Positions 8,599 to 18,064 are shown, counted from the first letter of the stretch. The stretch: DNA of 64,000 nucleotides from Streptomyces sp. TLI_171 (GCF_003610255.1 NZ_RAPS01000001.1:3410001-3474000), one strand, 5' to 3'. Notes: generated by a model not told the origin, from the letters alone. A program made the numbers and translations.

Positions 8599-9417
8599 AT
8601 GACGATCTTCACGGCGCACGACGGGACGGACCTGTACTTCGAGCAGCTCGGCGACGGGGCACCGCTGGTGGCGCTGCCGGGCGGCCCGGGCATGGATGCG
8701 CGCTACCTGGGGTCGCTGGGCGGGCTGGACACCGGGCGGCGGCTGGTGCGGCTGGATCCGCGCGGGTGCGGGCGGTCCGGGGTGCCGGTGGAGCGGGCGA
8801 GTTGTGCGTTCGGGGAGCAGGTGAAGGACCTGGAGGCGCTGCGCGAGCGGCTCGGGGTGGAGTCGTTCGATCTGCTGGGCCACTCGGCGGGGGCGCTCAC
8901 CGCGCAGGCGTACGCGGCCGAATTCCCGTCACGGGTGCGGTCGTTGGTGCTGGTGACGCCGGTCGGGCGGGCGGCCCGGGAGCCGGACGGGGCGGAGCTG
9001 GCGGCGATCAGGGCGGGGCGGGCCGGGCTGCCCTGGTACCCGGACGCGGCGGAGGCGGAGCGGCTGTTGGCCGCGGGCGAGGGTGACGTGGCCGCGCTGT
9101 CCCGGCGGATCACTCCGTTCTTCTGGGGCAGTTGGGACGAGCGGGCGCGGGCCGCGGCGTTCGATCCGGAGCTGGCGCCGGCCGCACCGTGGATGCGGGA
9201 GGCGTTCTACGCGAGCGCGGGCACGCCCCGGCCGGTGCCGATGCCGGTGCTGGTGGTGGCCGGGGCGCTCGACGGCCTGATCGGCACCGTCCCGGCGAGG
9301 CTGGTCGCGGACTGCCACCCGCGGGCCCGGCTCGAAGTCCTCGACGGCGCCGGGCACCGGCCCTGGGTGGACCGGCCGGCCGCGTTCGCCGCGCTGGTGG
9401 ACGGGTTCCTGGCCTGA
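8599..9417 (+). CDS. alpha/beta-fold hydrolase, prolyl aminopeptidase-like
   Basis: A 272-residue cytosolic alpha/beta hydrolase. ALPGGPGMD is the oxyanion-hole HGGPG-like loop typical of proline iminopeptidases, DPRGCGRSG follows, and LGHSAGAL is the nucleophile elbow with the catalytic Ser. The acid is in VLVVAGALDGLIG and the His in LDGAGHRPWVDRP. The cap covers roughly 135-215. Specificity is uncertain: peptidase and esterase are both possible. Start at ATG 8599. Confidence 0.88.
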   Translation: MTIFTAHDGTDLYFEQLGDGAPLVALPGGPGMDARYLGSLGGLDTGRRLVRLDPRGCGRSGVPVERASCAFGEQVKDLEALRERLGVESFDLLGHSAGALTAQAYAAEFPSRVRSLVLVTPVGRAAREPDGAELAAIRAGRAGLPWYPDAAEAERLLAAGEGDVAALSRRITPFFWGSWDERARAAAFDPELAPAAPWMREAFYASAGTPRPVPMPVLVVAGALDGLIGTVPARLVADCHPRARLEVLDGAGHRPWVDRPAAFAALVDGFLA

Positions 9418-9435
9418 GCCCGGCCGGAGGCGCGC

Positions 9436-9618
9436 TCAGCCGCCTTCGGTCAGGCGGCGGTAGGCGGGGGCGAGCAGCGCGGCGAGTTCGTCGGGCCCGA
9501 GGGCGTCGAGCGCGGGGGCCGGCGGCTCAGCAGGCGCATCGGGCGGGCGGAGGGTGAACTCGCCCTCCCAGAAGGCGTCGAGGCAGTCGTCGAGCGGGCG
9601 GTCGGAAGGGCTGGTCAC
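9436..9618 (-). CDS. small hypothetical protein coupled to SNF2 gene
   Basis: A 60-residue acidic protein that begins four bases after the stop of the SNF2 ATPase, on the same strand. It contains one likely helical motif (LGPDELAALLAPAYRRLTE) and a Pro/Ala linker. No family was recognised. The tight spacing is the main evidence that it is translated. It could be a small accessory subunit of the helicase. Confidence 0.55.
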   Translation of the reverse strand: MTSPSDRPLDDCLDAFWEGEFTLRPPDAPAEPPAPALDALGPDELAALLAPAYRRLTEGG

Positions 9619-9622
9619 GGGG

Positions 9623-12600
9623 TCACTCCCCTACGGCGTCGGCGGACAGGGCGAGCAGTTCGCGGAGCTGCTCGGTGGGCAGTTCGGTCAGCCACCGCTC
9701 GCCGGAGCCGATCACGGCGTCGGCCAGGTCGCGTTTGGCGTCGATGAGTTCGGCGATCCGCTCCTCGACGGTGCCGGTGCAGACCAGGCGGCGGACCTGG
9801 ACGTCCCGGTGCTGGCCGATCCGGTGGGCGCGGTCGGTGGCCTGGTCCTCGACGGCGGGGTTCCACCAGCGGTCGAGGTGGACGACCTGATTGGCGGCGG
9901 TGAGGTTGAGGCCGGTGCCGCCCGCCTTCAGGGAGAGCAGGAACACCCCCGGCCCGTCGGCGGACTGGAAGCGGTCGACGAGTTCCTGGCGGCGCGGCGC
10001 GGGGAGGCCGCCGTGCAGGTACAGGACCGGGGCGCCGAGGCGGCGGCGCAGATGGGGCTGGAGCATGGCGCCGAACTCGGCGTACTGGGTGAAGACCAGG
10101 GTGCGGTCGCCCTCCGCCAGGGCTTCCCGCAGCAGCGCGACCAGCCGCTCGACCTTGCCCGAGCGACCGCCCAACGGCGACTTGTCGTGCAGGAGTTGGG
10201 CGGGGTGGTTGCAGACCTGCTTGAGCCGGCCGAGGGCGGCGAGGACCGCGCCCTTGCGTTCGACGCCGCGAACGCCGCGCAGGCGGCTGAGCAGGTCGGC
10301 GACCACCGCCTGGTAGAGCCCGGCCTGTTCGGGGGTGAGATTGCAGCGGACGGTGAACTCCTGCTTGGCGGGCAGCTGCTGGCCGATCTCGGGGTCGCTC
10401 TTGACCCGGCGGAGCAGGAACGGGCCGGTCAGGCGCTGCAGTTGGGCGGCGACCTCGCGGTTGCCGGACTGCTCGACCGGGACGGCGTAGCGCTCCTTGA
10501 AGGACTCGGGGCTGCCGAACAGGCCCGGGTTGGCGAAGTCGAGCACGGCGTGCAGTTCGGCCAGCCGGTTCTCCACCGGGGTGCCGGTGAGCGCGATCCT
10601 GGGGCCGGAGCGCAGTGAGCGGATCGCCCTCGACTGCCGGGCGCCGCGGTTCTTGATGTGCTGAGCCTCGTCGGCGACGATCCGCCGCCAGCGCACGGCG
10701 CGGAGCGTCTCGGCGTCGCGCTGCAGGATGCCGTAGGTGGTGACGACCAGGTCGGCGGTGGCGTCCGGGGCGGTGCGGTCGGGCCCGTGGTGGAGCTGGA
10801 CGCGCAGGCGCGGGGCGAACCGGGCGGCTTCGCGCTGCCAGTTGCCGACCAGCGAGGTCGGGCAGACCAGCAGCACCGGCCCGCGCGCGCCCCTGGCGTG
10901 TTCGAGCGCCAGCAGGGCGAGGGCCTGGACGGTCTTGCCGAGCCCCATGTCGTCGGCCAGCACCGCGCCGAGGCCGAGCCGGCCGAGCGCGTCCAGCCAG
11001 GCCAACCCCCGCTCCTGGTACGGGCGGAGATCCCCCGCGAAGCCGGGCGGGGGCGGGGTGCGGCGGGCGCCGGGCAGGCGGCCGAGCCGGCCGGCCAGCA
11101 GGTCGCCGAGCGGGCCGTCGGCGTGCACGGTGTTCACCGGCAGGCCGTCCACCACGATGCCGTCGTCGAGCGCGAGGCGGAGCAGCGCGGCGGTGTCGAG
11201 CTGCGGATCGTCCCGGCGGGCGGCCAGGAAACGCAGCGCCGCGGCGAGTTGGGCCGCGTCCACCTCGACCCACTGGCCGCGGAACCGGACCAGGCCCTGC
11301 TGGGCTGCCGCAAGCTCGTCCAACTCCTGCTGGGTGAGCGGCTGTTCGCCGATCGCCAGCTGCCAGCGGAAGTCCACCACGGCGTCCCGGTCGGCCTGCG
11401 CGGTGCGCTTGACCGAGCCGGGCGCGGGCTCGCTGTGCGCGGTGACGGCCAGCCCCAGCCGCGGGCGGCGACGCCACCAGGCGGGCAGCAGGACGCCGTA
11501 CCCGGCGGCGGCGAGGGCGGGCGCGGTGTCCCGGAGGAAGGCGAGCGCGCCCGACCGATCGAGGTCCAGGCCGGTGGGGCGGCTGTGGTGCAGCGCGGCC
11601 CGCAGGTCGGGGCTGAGCCGGGCGGCCCGGTCGAGCTCGGCGAGGTACTGCTCGACCGGGTCGCCGAGGGTCCGGGCGAGGGCGGCGAACGCCGGTCCGC
11701 GGGACCAGAGTTCGGCGGCCGGCAGCAGCAGCGAGGGCCGGTCGGCAGGGCCGAGCAGCACGTCGAGCCGCCAGTTCTCGTCCGGCGCGACGCCGTCCGG
11801 ATCGTCCGCGGCGGTACCGAGCGGCTCCGACAGCCGGAACGCGAGCCGCACCTCTCCGGTGGGCTCGGCCCCGGCCGTCCACCCGGCGAGCCGGGCGACC
11901 TCCGCGGGCTCGGGCGGGGCGGGCAGTCTGGCGTCGTGGCCCCGCAGGGCGGCGAGCCAAGCCGGCCCGCGACGCTGAACGGGCTTTCCGGAGACCGCTG
12001 TCGGCGACGGAACGACGGAGGTCTCGGCAGGCGCGGGCCCGCTGGGCGCCCCCGGACGGGGGGAAGCAGGCGGGCTGTCGAGGGGCGAACGACCTCCTGC
12101 ACCGGGGACCGGAGCCGACGACGATTCGGCGGGTGACCGGCCCTCGGGGGCGGACAGGGCCGGACGGCCCGGGAGCGGGGGGTCGTCGGCGGAGAGGGCG
12201 GTGCGGGTCTCGTGGTCGGTGAGGGTGTCGAGGACGGTGCCGAGCAGGGCCGTGCCGGTGGTGTTCGGGCCGGCCTCGGCGCGGGCGATCGGGGGGCAGC
12301 CTGCGGCGAGGGCCGCCGTCTCGCGGAGGGCGGGGGCGTCTGGGGCGGGGCGCCAGCGGGCGGCCCAGCCGCCGGCCTCCTCGACCAGGGCGGGCAGGAC
12401 CCGGCCGCGGCCGACCAGCCGCCAGGCGAGGTCGTGCACGGCCGTCAGCCAGCGCAGCGAGGCGCCGTAGGCGAGTTCGGCGGTGCGGCCGCCGGGCAGC
12501 TCGACGGTGGTGCCGGGCCAGACCGGGTCGAAGAGTTCGCCGAGCAGCTGCGCGGCCTCCGGGACGTCGAACAGCAGGGCGGGGATCCGCCACGGCTGGA

Positions 12601-12880
12601 GCGCCAGCCCCCTGGCGGTGGAGCCGACGGGGAGGTCGGGGGACGGGGTCGGCCGGGAGCCGAGCGTCGGCAGCCGCAGGGTGAGCCACCGTTCGGCGCC
12701 GCGTTCGGCGAGCCAGGCCGGGCCCGGTCCGACCGCCGCGAGCAGCGCCGCGACCTCGCCCGCCGCGCACGCGAACGGGTGCCTGGTCCCTTGCACGGGA
12801 CGCCCGACGAACGCCCCGGCGTCCTCCGCCCATACGCCGAGCCGCCCGTCGGCCCGCCACTGGGCATGCAGGACGTACAT
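9623..12880 (-). CDS. SNF2-family DEAD/DEAH-box ATPase
   Basis: A 1085-residue helicase-like translocase. The first 500 or so residues are an actinobacterial N-terminal region. The SNF2 ATPase core starts near residue 610, with LADDMGLGKT (Walker A, about 640), LVCPTSLVGNW (motif Ia), DEAQHIKN (motif II, about 737) and LTGTPVENRL (motif III). The second RecA lobe has LVFTQYAEFG, LSLKAGGTGLNL and QATDRAHRIGQ (motif VI). It probably remodels DNA-protein complexes or aids recombination and repair; the target is unknown. Start at ATG 12880. In many Streptomyces a SWIM zinc-finger gene follows; here only the 60-residue ORF does. Confidence 0.93.
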   Translation of the reverse strand: MYVLHAQWRADGRLGVWAEDAGAFVGRPVQGTRHPFACAAGEVAALLAAVGPGPAWLAERGAERWLTLRLPTLGSRPTPSPDLPVGSTARGLALQPWRIPALLFDVPEAAQLLGELFDPVWPGTTVELPGGRTAELAYGASLRWLTAVHDLAWRLVGRGRVLPALVEEAGGWAARWRPAPDAPALRETAALAAGCPPIARAEAGPNTTGTALLGTVLDTLTDHETRTALSADDPPLPGRPALSAPEGRSPAESSSAPVPGAGGRSPLDSPPASPRPGAPSGPAPAETSVVPSPTAVSGKPVQRRGPAWLAALRGHDARLPAPPEPAEVARLAGWTAGAEPTGEVRLAFRLSEPLGTAADDPDGVAPDENWRLDVLLGPADRPSLLLPAAELWSRGPAFAALARTLGDPVEQYLAELDRAARLSPDLRAALHHSRPTGLDLDRSGALAFLRDTAPALAAAGYGVLLPAWWRRRPRLGLAVTAHSEPAPGSVKRTAQADRDAVVDFRWQLAIGEQPLTQQELDELAAAQQGLVRFRGQWVEVDAAQLAAALRFLAARRDDPQLDTAALLRLALDDGIVVDGLPVNTVHADGPLGDLLAGRLGRLPGARRTPPPPGFAGDLRPYQERGLAWLDALGRLGLGAVLADDMGLGKTVQALALLALEHARGARGPVLLVCPTSLVGNWQREAARFAPRLRVQLHHGPDRTAPDATADLVVTTYGILQRDAETLRAVRWRRIVADEAQHIKNRGARQSRAIRSLRSGPRIALTGTPVENRLAELHAVLDFANPGLFGSPESFKERYAVPVEQSGNREVAAQLQRLTGPFLLRRVKSDPEIGQQLPAKQEFTVRCNLTPEQAGLYQAVVADLLSRLRGVRGVERKGAVLAALGRLKQVCNHPAQLLHDKSPLGGRSGKVERLVALLREALAEGDRTLVFTQYAEFGAMLQPHLRRRLGAPVLYLHGGLPAPRRQELVDRFQSADGPGVFLLSLKAGGTGLNLTAANQVVHLDRWWNPAVEDQATDRAHRIGQHRDVQVRRLVCTGTVEERIAELIDAKRDLADAVIGSGERWLTELPTEQLRELLALSADAVGE

Positions 12881-12911
12881 GGAGCCTCCGCGTCGGGTCG
12901 GATCCTCCAGC

Positions 12912-14165
12912 CTAGATCGGCCCACCGACGAACGGAGGTCGGGCCGCATCGGGCGCAGCGGCCCGCAGCGTGCTGCGTCGCCGGGTCAGGCGGGCGAGGA
13001 AGACCAGTGCGAGGGCGATGGCGGTGCCGTGGGCGACGGCGACCACCGGCAGCGGGGCGAAGGTGTCGAGGGCGGCGGCGACTGCGAGCATGCCGGCGCC
13101 GAAGCCGAGGTTCTCGACGGTCGCGGAGAGGCCGAAGGCGTGGCCGCGCAGCGCTTCCGGGAGGGTCTGCAGGTGGGAGGTGTAGGCGACTTCGGTGAGG
13201 CCGTCGGCCGCGCCCGCCAGCACGGCGATCGGGACGGTCGCGGCCCAGGGCAGTCCGGCGAAGGCGAGCACGAAGGCGGCGGACATGGCGATGGTGCCGA
13301 GTCCGAAGCCGCGGGCGCCGACCGGACGGCCGCCGCGGGCGTGCCGCCGCCGGAGCACCTGCTGGACCAGGACGTTGCCGAGCGCCCAGACGCACCAGAA
13401 GACGCTGACGAAGACCGCCGGGTGGTGCGGGTCGAGCCGGGTCGAGTAGACCGGCAGCGCCGCGTTGTGCGAGGAGGAGCCCAGCGCGTCCACTCCGCGC
13501 AGCGCCACCATGAGGCCGAGGGCCGGAACGGTGCCGAGCGCGGCGACGGCGGCGGGGAGCCGGGTGCGGGGTTGCGGGTCCGCGGCGCGTTCCGGGCGGG
13601 GCCGGGCGGCCGGCAGGGCGGCGACCGTGGCGGCGCAGACGGCGAAGGTGACGGCGTCGGCGAGCAGCGCCGCGGTGTAGCCGAGCAGCGAGACGACCAG
13701 GCCGGAGGACGCGAAGCCGGCCACCATCGCGCCCGAACGTCCGCTCACCATCAGGGAGTTGGCCCAGGTGGCGCGGTCCTCGCCGACCAGTGCCGGGGTC
13801 GAGCTGCGGAGCGCGACCAGGAACAGCGTGCCGCCGGCGCCGACCGTCGCGGCGACCAGGAACAGCATGGCCGTCCGGGCGCCGGCCGGGGCGGCCGCGA
13901 GCAGCAGCAGGGCCGCGGCCTGGGCGAGGTTCGCGGTCAGCATCACGCTGCGCGCAGAGCGGCGGGCGAGCAGCGCCCCGGCGGCCAGGCCGGCCGCGAA
14001 CCCGGCGGCGAGCCGGGCGGCCATGAACGCGCCGACGGCCAGCGCCCGGCCGGTGACCGCGTAGACGTACAGGTTGAGGGCGACCAGGTTGAGGAAGGTG
14101 CCGTACGAGGAGACGGCGTAGCCGGCCACCAGCAGGCGGTACCGGCGTTCCCCCGGATCGGACAT
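12912..14165 (-). CDS. MFS transporter (drug exporter type)
   Basis: A 417-residue permease with about 12 predicted membrane segments. The N-terminal half includes YAVSSYGTFLNLVALNLYVYAV (TM1) and a basic TM2-TM3 loop (LLARRSARSVM). A central basic loop lies near 205-220. The fold is that of exporters with an RxxxGR-like loop. It has no regulator next to it, and the substrate cannot be inferred. Start at ATG 14165, with GGGGAGCC upstream. Confidence 0.85.
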   Translation of the reverse strand: MSDPGERRYRLLVAGYAVSSYGTFLNLVALNLYVYAVTGRALAVGAFMAARLAAGFAAGLAAGALLARRSARSVMLTANLAQAAALLLLAAAPAGARTAMLFLVAATVGAGGTLFLVALRSSTPALVGEDRATWANSLMVSGRSGAMVAGFASSGLVVSLLGYTAALLADAVTFAVCAATVAALPAARPRPERAADPQPRTRLPAAVAALGTVPALGLMVALRGVDALGSSSHNAALPVYSTRLDPHHPAVFVSVFWCVWALGNVLVQQVLRRRHARGGRPVGARGFGLGTIAMSAAFVLAFAGLPWAATVPIAVLAGAADGLTEVAYTSHLQTLPEALRGHAFGLSATVENLGFGAGMLAVAAALDTFAPLPVVAVAHGTAIALALVFLARLTRRRSTLRAAAPDAARPPFVGGPI

Positions 14166-14253
14166 GTCGGCTCCCCTTCCGTGTGCTGTCCGGGCCGACC
14201 CTACGCATGCGCACCCAGGGCCCGCCATGGGCATGCCCGAAACTGCCGGGGGG

Positions 14254-16062
14254 TCAGGACAGGTGGAAGACCGGCCCGCGCGGGGTGAAGGGCAGGGTGG
14301 CGCCGCGCGGGACCAGGTAGGCGTGCTCGCGGCGCGGGACGCGCAGGGAGTCGCAGTCGGCGTCGGTGATGATCAGGACGGGGGCGGTGGCGGGGAAGTC
14401 GCGGGCCCGGCCGAGCAGGTCGATGCCGGGTTGCAGGACGGTGCCGCCGCGGCCGCGGATGCGGACCTTGGCGGCGAGTTCGGCGACCGGGAGGTAGCCC
14501 GCGTCGTGCGCGGCGGCGTCGCAGAAGACGACCCGGGCGGCGGGGACGTCGCGGGCGGCGGCGTAGGAGGCGATCGCGCCGAGGGCCTTGCCGAGCAGGG
14601 TCCTGCTCATCGAGCCGGAGGTGTCGAGGACCACGCCGAAGGTGCAGCGCGGGGTGTCCTCGTACGGGTGGTGGCGGCCGGCCCGCGGGATGTCGGGGCT
14701 GGCGGCCTGGCGGCGCGAGGGGCGGGCGTAGGAGCGCAGCGGCTCGGGGCGGGGGACGAACTCGTCGAACCAGCGGGCGAGTCGGGCGTCCCAGGGCAGG
14801 GGCGGCTGGGCGAGGGCGCGGATCTCCTCGACCAGTCCGGCGGGCAGCAGGCCGCGCGCGCGGCCGTGCAGGTCGAAGCCCTGCAGCAGGCCGCGGCGGT
14901 AGAACTCGTCGAGGTCGACGTACGTGCCGCCGTGGCCGTCCCGGGGCAGCGGTTCGCCGAGGATGTCGCCGAGTCCCTTGCCGCGCAGGGTGGCCAGTCG
15001 GCGCTGGCGGCGCTGGTCGCGGACGATCCGGTCGTACACCTCCTCCGCCGAGAGGCCCTTCAACTCCGGGTCGTGGAGCAGCCCTTCGGGCATCTCGCCG
15101 ACGCCCATCTCCAGCAGCCAGCCGTTGATGACGTAGTCGGCGGCGACGTTGAACAGGTAGGGGTCGCGCCCGCCGGTCCGGTCGCCGTGCCGGAGGGCGG
15201 CGTGCAGCATCTCGTGGGCGATGATGAAGCGCCACTCCTCGTCGCTGTAGCGGCGCAGCGGGTTGAGGTAGATCTCGCCGGCCTCGGCGTTGACGGCCGC
15301 GATCGAGATGCCGTGGGCGCGGGCGAGTTCGGCGTCGGCTACCACGGTGAGTCCGGCGGCGAGGCCGCCGAGCAGCGGGTAGTTGGAGACGAACCAGCCG
15401 AGGGCGCGTTCCCAGGGGCGCTGCGGGAGCCGGGGGCCGCCGAGTTCCTCCCGGCGGCCCGCTGCGACGTCCATGGCGGCGGAGACGGTGCGGGTGAGGG
15501 CGTGCCCGAAGGCGAGCGTCCAGTCCTCGGGGTCGTCGGTCCGGTCGGGCCAGGGCACCAGGTGCTGGTCGGGGTGTTCCCCGGCGGTGCCGCAGGCGCG
15601 GTACTCGGCGGGGACGCCGTCGCGGCGCCAGCGGGTGGCGAGCTGATCCTCGTCGCCGCCGGGCCAGACGGTGGGCAGGTCGTCGGGGGCGCGGCCGATG
15701 TGGAAGGTGGCCAGGAAGCGGTTGACGACGGCGCAGCGGGCGGCGAGGTCGGCGGCGTCGGGCTGGACGCGCGGTCCGCGGGCGGCGGGCAGGTGGCCGA
15801 AGCCGAGGTGGAGCATGGCGTGGGCGAGGGCCCAGGCCCACTCCTCGGGTTCGGCGCGGCGGCGCCGGTTGTGGTGCACGGTGCCGTTGGAGGTGACCAC
15901 GGCCCAGCCGGTGGCGGGGTGCAGCGCGCAGTGGTCCTCGTGCGCGTCGCAGACGCCGGCGGGGATGGCGTGGAGCGCGGGGTTGGCGGCGAGCTGGGCG
16001 AGTCCGGCCTTGAAGGCGACGACCAGCGGATCCGGCGCGGGCTCGGACCGGCGGGTGCTCAC
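14254..16062 (-). CDS. VWA-like protein with metallopeptidase-like domain (DUF2201 type)
   Basis: A 602-residue protein coupled to a MoxR ATPase by a GTGA overlap (start GTG 16062). The central domain carries HEMLH at about 283-287 with a further His (RHGD), a zinc-metallopeptidase-like helix. The C-terminal von Willebrand A-like domain begins at about 470, with the metal site DTSGSM (about 477-482). The N-terminal region carries a look-alike AHAMLHLGFGH (81-85) lacking the catalytic Glu, which suggests internal duplication. MoxR/VWA pairs work as AAA+ chaperones that insert cofactors or remodel complexes; the client here is unknown. Confidence 0.88.
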   Translation of the reverse strand: MSTRRSEPAPDPLVVAFKAGLAQLAANPALHAIPAGVCDAHEDHCALHPATGWAVVTSNGTVHHNRRRRAEPEEWAWALAHAMLHLGFGHLPAARGPRVQPDAADLAARCAVVNRFLATFHIGRAPDDLPTVWPGGDEDQLATRWRRDGVPAEYRACGTAGEHPDQHLVPWPDRTDDPEDWTLAFGHALTRTVSAAMDVAAGRREELGGPRLPQRPWERALGWFVSNYPLLGGLAAGLTVVADAELARAHGISIAAVNAEAGEIYLNPLRRYSDEEWRFIIAHEMLHAALRHGDRTGGRDPYLFNVAADYVINGWLLEMGVGEMPEGLLHDPELKGLSAEEVYDRIVRDQRRQRRLATLRGKGLGDILGEPLPRDGHGGTYVDLDEFYRRGLLQGFDLHGRARGLLPAGLVEEIRALAQPPLPWDARLARWFDEFVPRPEPLRSYARPSRRQAASPDIPRAGRHHPYEDTPRCTFGVVLDTSGSMSRTLLGKALGAIASYAAARDVPAARVVFCDAAAHDAGYLPVAELAAKVRIRGRGGTVLQPGIDLLGRARDFPATAPVLIITDADCDSLRVPRREHAYLVPRGATLPFTPRGPVFHLS

Positions 16063-17123
16063 CGGCGGGCCTCGACCAGGCGGGGCAGGTCGCGGGCGGC
16101 TTCGATCAGGAACCAGGGCGGCAGCACGGGGTTGCCGTCGGGCCCGTCGGCGATGACGGTCTGGGCGACCTCGACGGAGATCTCGGCGAGCTGCACCAGC
16201 AGCGACTTGGAGCGGTAGGCGTGCTGACGGACCGTCGGCGAGGCGTGCTCCTTGCGGGCGGGCAGCTCCTTGACCAGCCGGCCGCGGAAGGAGTCGGCGA
16301 GGTAGTAGAGCAGGTCGCGGTCCTCGATCCGGCGCGGCCAGGAGGCGTCGCCCTTCATGATCGCCTCCAGCCCGTACGCGTTGCGGACGATCTTGGCGTA
16401 GCCGCAGAAGGCGACGGCGTGCGCGGGGGTGAGCAGGCCGTGGGCGAGCACCTTGAGGGTGTCCTCGTCGAGGCCGGCGCCGAAGGAGTGCAGCGCGTCG
16501 GAGAGCATGTGCCAGGCGCGCGGGGTGGAGAACGGCTCCTCGGTCTTGGGCGGCGCGGACCACAGGTGGTCGGGCCGGTCGGTGAGGTGGTCGGCGATCC
16601 ACGGGTGGATGCCGTTGCCCGCCGCCCAGGCCAGCCAGTCGTCGGCGCTGGCCCGCAGGTGGACGTGGACCAGGCGGTTGAGCAGCGCGGACGGCATCGG
16701 GCGGGCGAGCGCGCCGTCGGTGGCGCGGTTGCCGGCGCCGATCACGATGGAGCCGGCGGGCAGTTCGTAGGAGCCGATCCGGCGGTCGAGGATCAGCGAG
16801 TAGAAGGCCTTCTGGACGTCCGGCGTGGCGGCGTTCAGCTCGTCCAGGAACAGGCAGTACGGCTGGTCGCGGGCGATGGTCTCGGGCGGGCAGAACCGGG
16901 AGCGGCCCTCGGGGGTGATCTGCGGGACGCCGATCAGGTCCTCGGGGGCGAGCTGGGTGCCGAGCAGCGAGACGCACTCCAGGCCGAGCGACTCGGCGAA
17001 CTGGTTGATCAGCGAGGACTTGCCGATGCCCGGTGCGCCCCAGAGGAACACCGGCCGCACGGTGGCGAGGCCGAGCAGCAGTTCGGGGATCTGGGACGGC
17101 GACACGCTGACGGCAGACTGCAC
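16059..17123 (-). CDS. MoxR-family AAA+ ATPase
   Basis: A 354-residue AAA+ protein. Walker A is LWGAPGIGKSS (about residues 25-35), Walker B is YCLFLDELNAA, sensor 1 is VIGAGNRATD, and the arginine-finger region follows SALLNRLVHV. It is cytosolic and presumably hexameric. It overlaps the VWA gene by four bases. The start is taken at GTG 17123, with AGGAG four bases away; a second in-frame GTG five codons later has looser spacing and is possible. The gene diverges from yceI. Confidence 0.9.
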   Translation of the reverse strand: MQSAVSVSPSQIPELLLGLATVRPVFLWGAPGIGKSSLINQFAESLGLECVSLLGTQLAPEDLIGVPQITPEGRSRFCPPETIARDQPYCLFLDELNAATPDVQKAFYSLILDRRIGSYELPAGSIVIGAGNRATDGALARPMPSALLNRLVHVHLRASADDWLAWAAGNGIHPWIADHLTDRPDHLWSAPPKTEEPFSTPRAWHMLSDALHSFGAGLDEDTLKVLAHGLLTPAHAVAFCGYAKIVRNAYGLEAIMKGDASWPRRIEDRDLLYYLADSFRGRLVKELPARKEHASPTVRQHAYRSKSLLVQLAEISVEVAQTVIADGPDGNPVLPPWFLIEAARDLPRLVEARR

Positions 17124-17244
17124 GACTCTCCTGAAGAGCGAGGCGGGTTCGCGGCCAGTGTGGACGGCGGTCCGGGCCCGGCGCATCCGGTTTTCCACAG
17201 GCTGGGGACAGCCCGGCGGGGGCACCTCGCAAAGGAAGGTAGGA

Positions 17245-17291
17245 CAACTTTCAACTTCATGGTTGAAAGTTGAACCAGATCGGAGTACGGT
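17245..17291 (+). promoter_or_regulatory. yceI promoter with overlapping palindromic operator
   Basis: CAACTTTCAAC (17245-17255) and GTTGAAAGTTG (17262-17272) are perfect 11-bp inverted arms separated by six bases. The right arm contains TTGAAA (17263-17268). With a 17-base spacer it pairs with TACGGT (17286-17291) as a good -35/-10 promoter for yceI. A repressor on the palindrome would cover the -35. The shape suggests a MarR-type dimer. No MarR gene is adjacent. Downstream, 8-bp arms at 17292-17299 and 17323-17330 could fold the leader RNA. Confidence 0.7.
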
Positions 17292-17354
17292 GAAGCCATC
17301 GAACAAGTTGAAGCCTAAACAAATGGCTTCGACCCCCACCCGAGGAGAGAAGTC

Positions 17355-17960
17355 ATGGGCATCTTCAACCGCAGCAAGAACACCGCCGTCGCCACCGCCC
17401 CGGCCGCCCAGGGCCCGGACCTGGCGCACCTGACCGGCGACTACACCATCGACCCCGCGCACTCCAAGATCGGCTTCGCGGTCCGCCACGCCATGGTCAC
17501 CAACGTCCGCGGCGAGTTCACCGAGTACGAGGGCAAGCTGCACCTGGACGGCGCCAACCCGGCCGCCTCCACCGCCGAGCTGACCATCAAGGTCCCCTCG
17601 ATCAGCACCGGCCAGGCCCAGCGCGACGAGCACCTGCGCACCGGCGACTTCTTCGACGCCGCCGCCCACCCCGAGATCACCTTCAAGTCCACCTCCGCCG
17701 AGCAGGTCGACGGCGACACCTACCGCCTGCACGGCGACCTGAGCATCAAGGGCACCACCCGCCCGGTCGTCCTGGACCTGGAGTTCACCGGCGCGGCCAC
17801 CGACGTCTACGGCGCCAACCGGGTCGGCTTCGAGGGCGGCACCACCGTGGACCGCACCAGCTGGGGCCTGACCTACAACGCCGCGCTGGAGACCGGCGGC
17901 GTGCTGATCGGCGAGAAGGTCAAGCTCACCCTCGACATCTCCGCCGTGCGAGCCTCCTGA
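17355..17960 (+). CDS. YceI family protein
   Basis: A 201-residue lipocalin-like YceI protein, a family that binds polyisoprenoids or amphiphiles in a beta-barrel. Signatures are GDYTIDPAHSKIGFAVRHAM near 29-48, the RDEHLRTGDFFDAAAHP segment and FEGGTTVDRTSWGL near the end. No Sec signal is present (the N-terminus is MGIFNRSK), so it is cytosolic, as is usual in Streptomyces. A GAGGAGA ribosome site precedes ATG 17355. The palindromic promoter suggests induction by a small molecule or stress. Confidence 0.93.
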   Translation: MGIFNRSKNTAVATAPAAQGPDLAHLTGDYTIDPAHSKIGFAVRHAMVTNVRGEFTEYEGKLHLDGANPAASTAELTIKVPSISTGQAQRDEHLRTGDFFDAAAHPEITFKSTSAEQVDGDTYRLHGDLSIKGTTRPVVLDLEFTGAATDVYGANRVGFEGGTTVDRTSWGLTYNAALETGGVLIGEKVKLTLDISAVRAS

Positions 17961-17997
17961 GCCCGTCCGTCCCTGCTGCCCCGCAGCCTCCGGTACC

Positions 17998-18023
17998 GCC
18001 CCCGCCGTCCCCTCGGCGGGGGC
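17998..18023. terminator. hairpin between yceI and lysR-type gene
   Basis: A 10-bp stem (GCCCCCGCCG at 17998-18007 with CGGCGGGGGC at 18014-18023) and a 6-base loop sit 37 bases after the yceI stop and 41 before the end of the converging LysR gene. It can serve both. Confidence 0.75.
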
Positions 18024-18064
18024 GCCGCCGTTTCCGGTCCCGGCGTCCGGCGCGGCGCTCGTCC

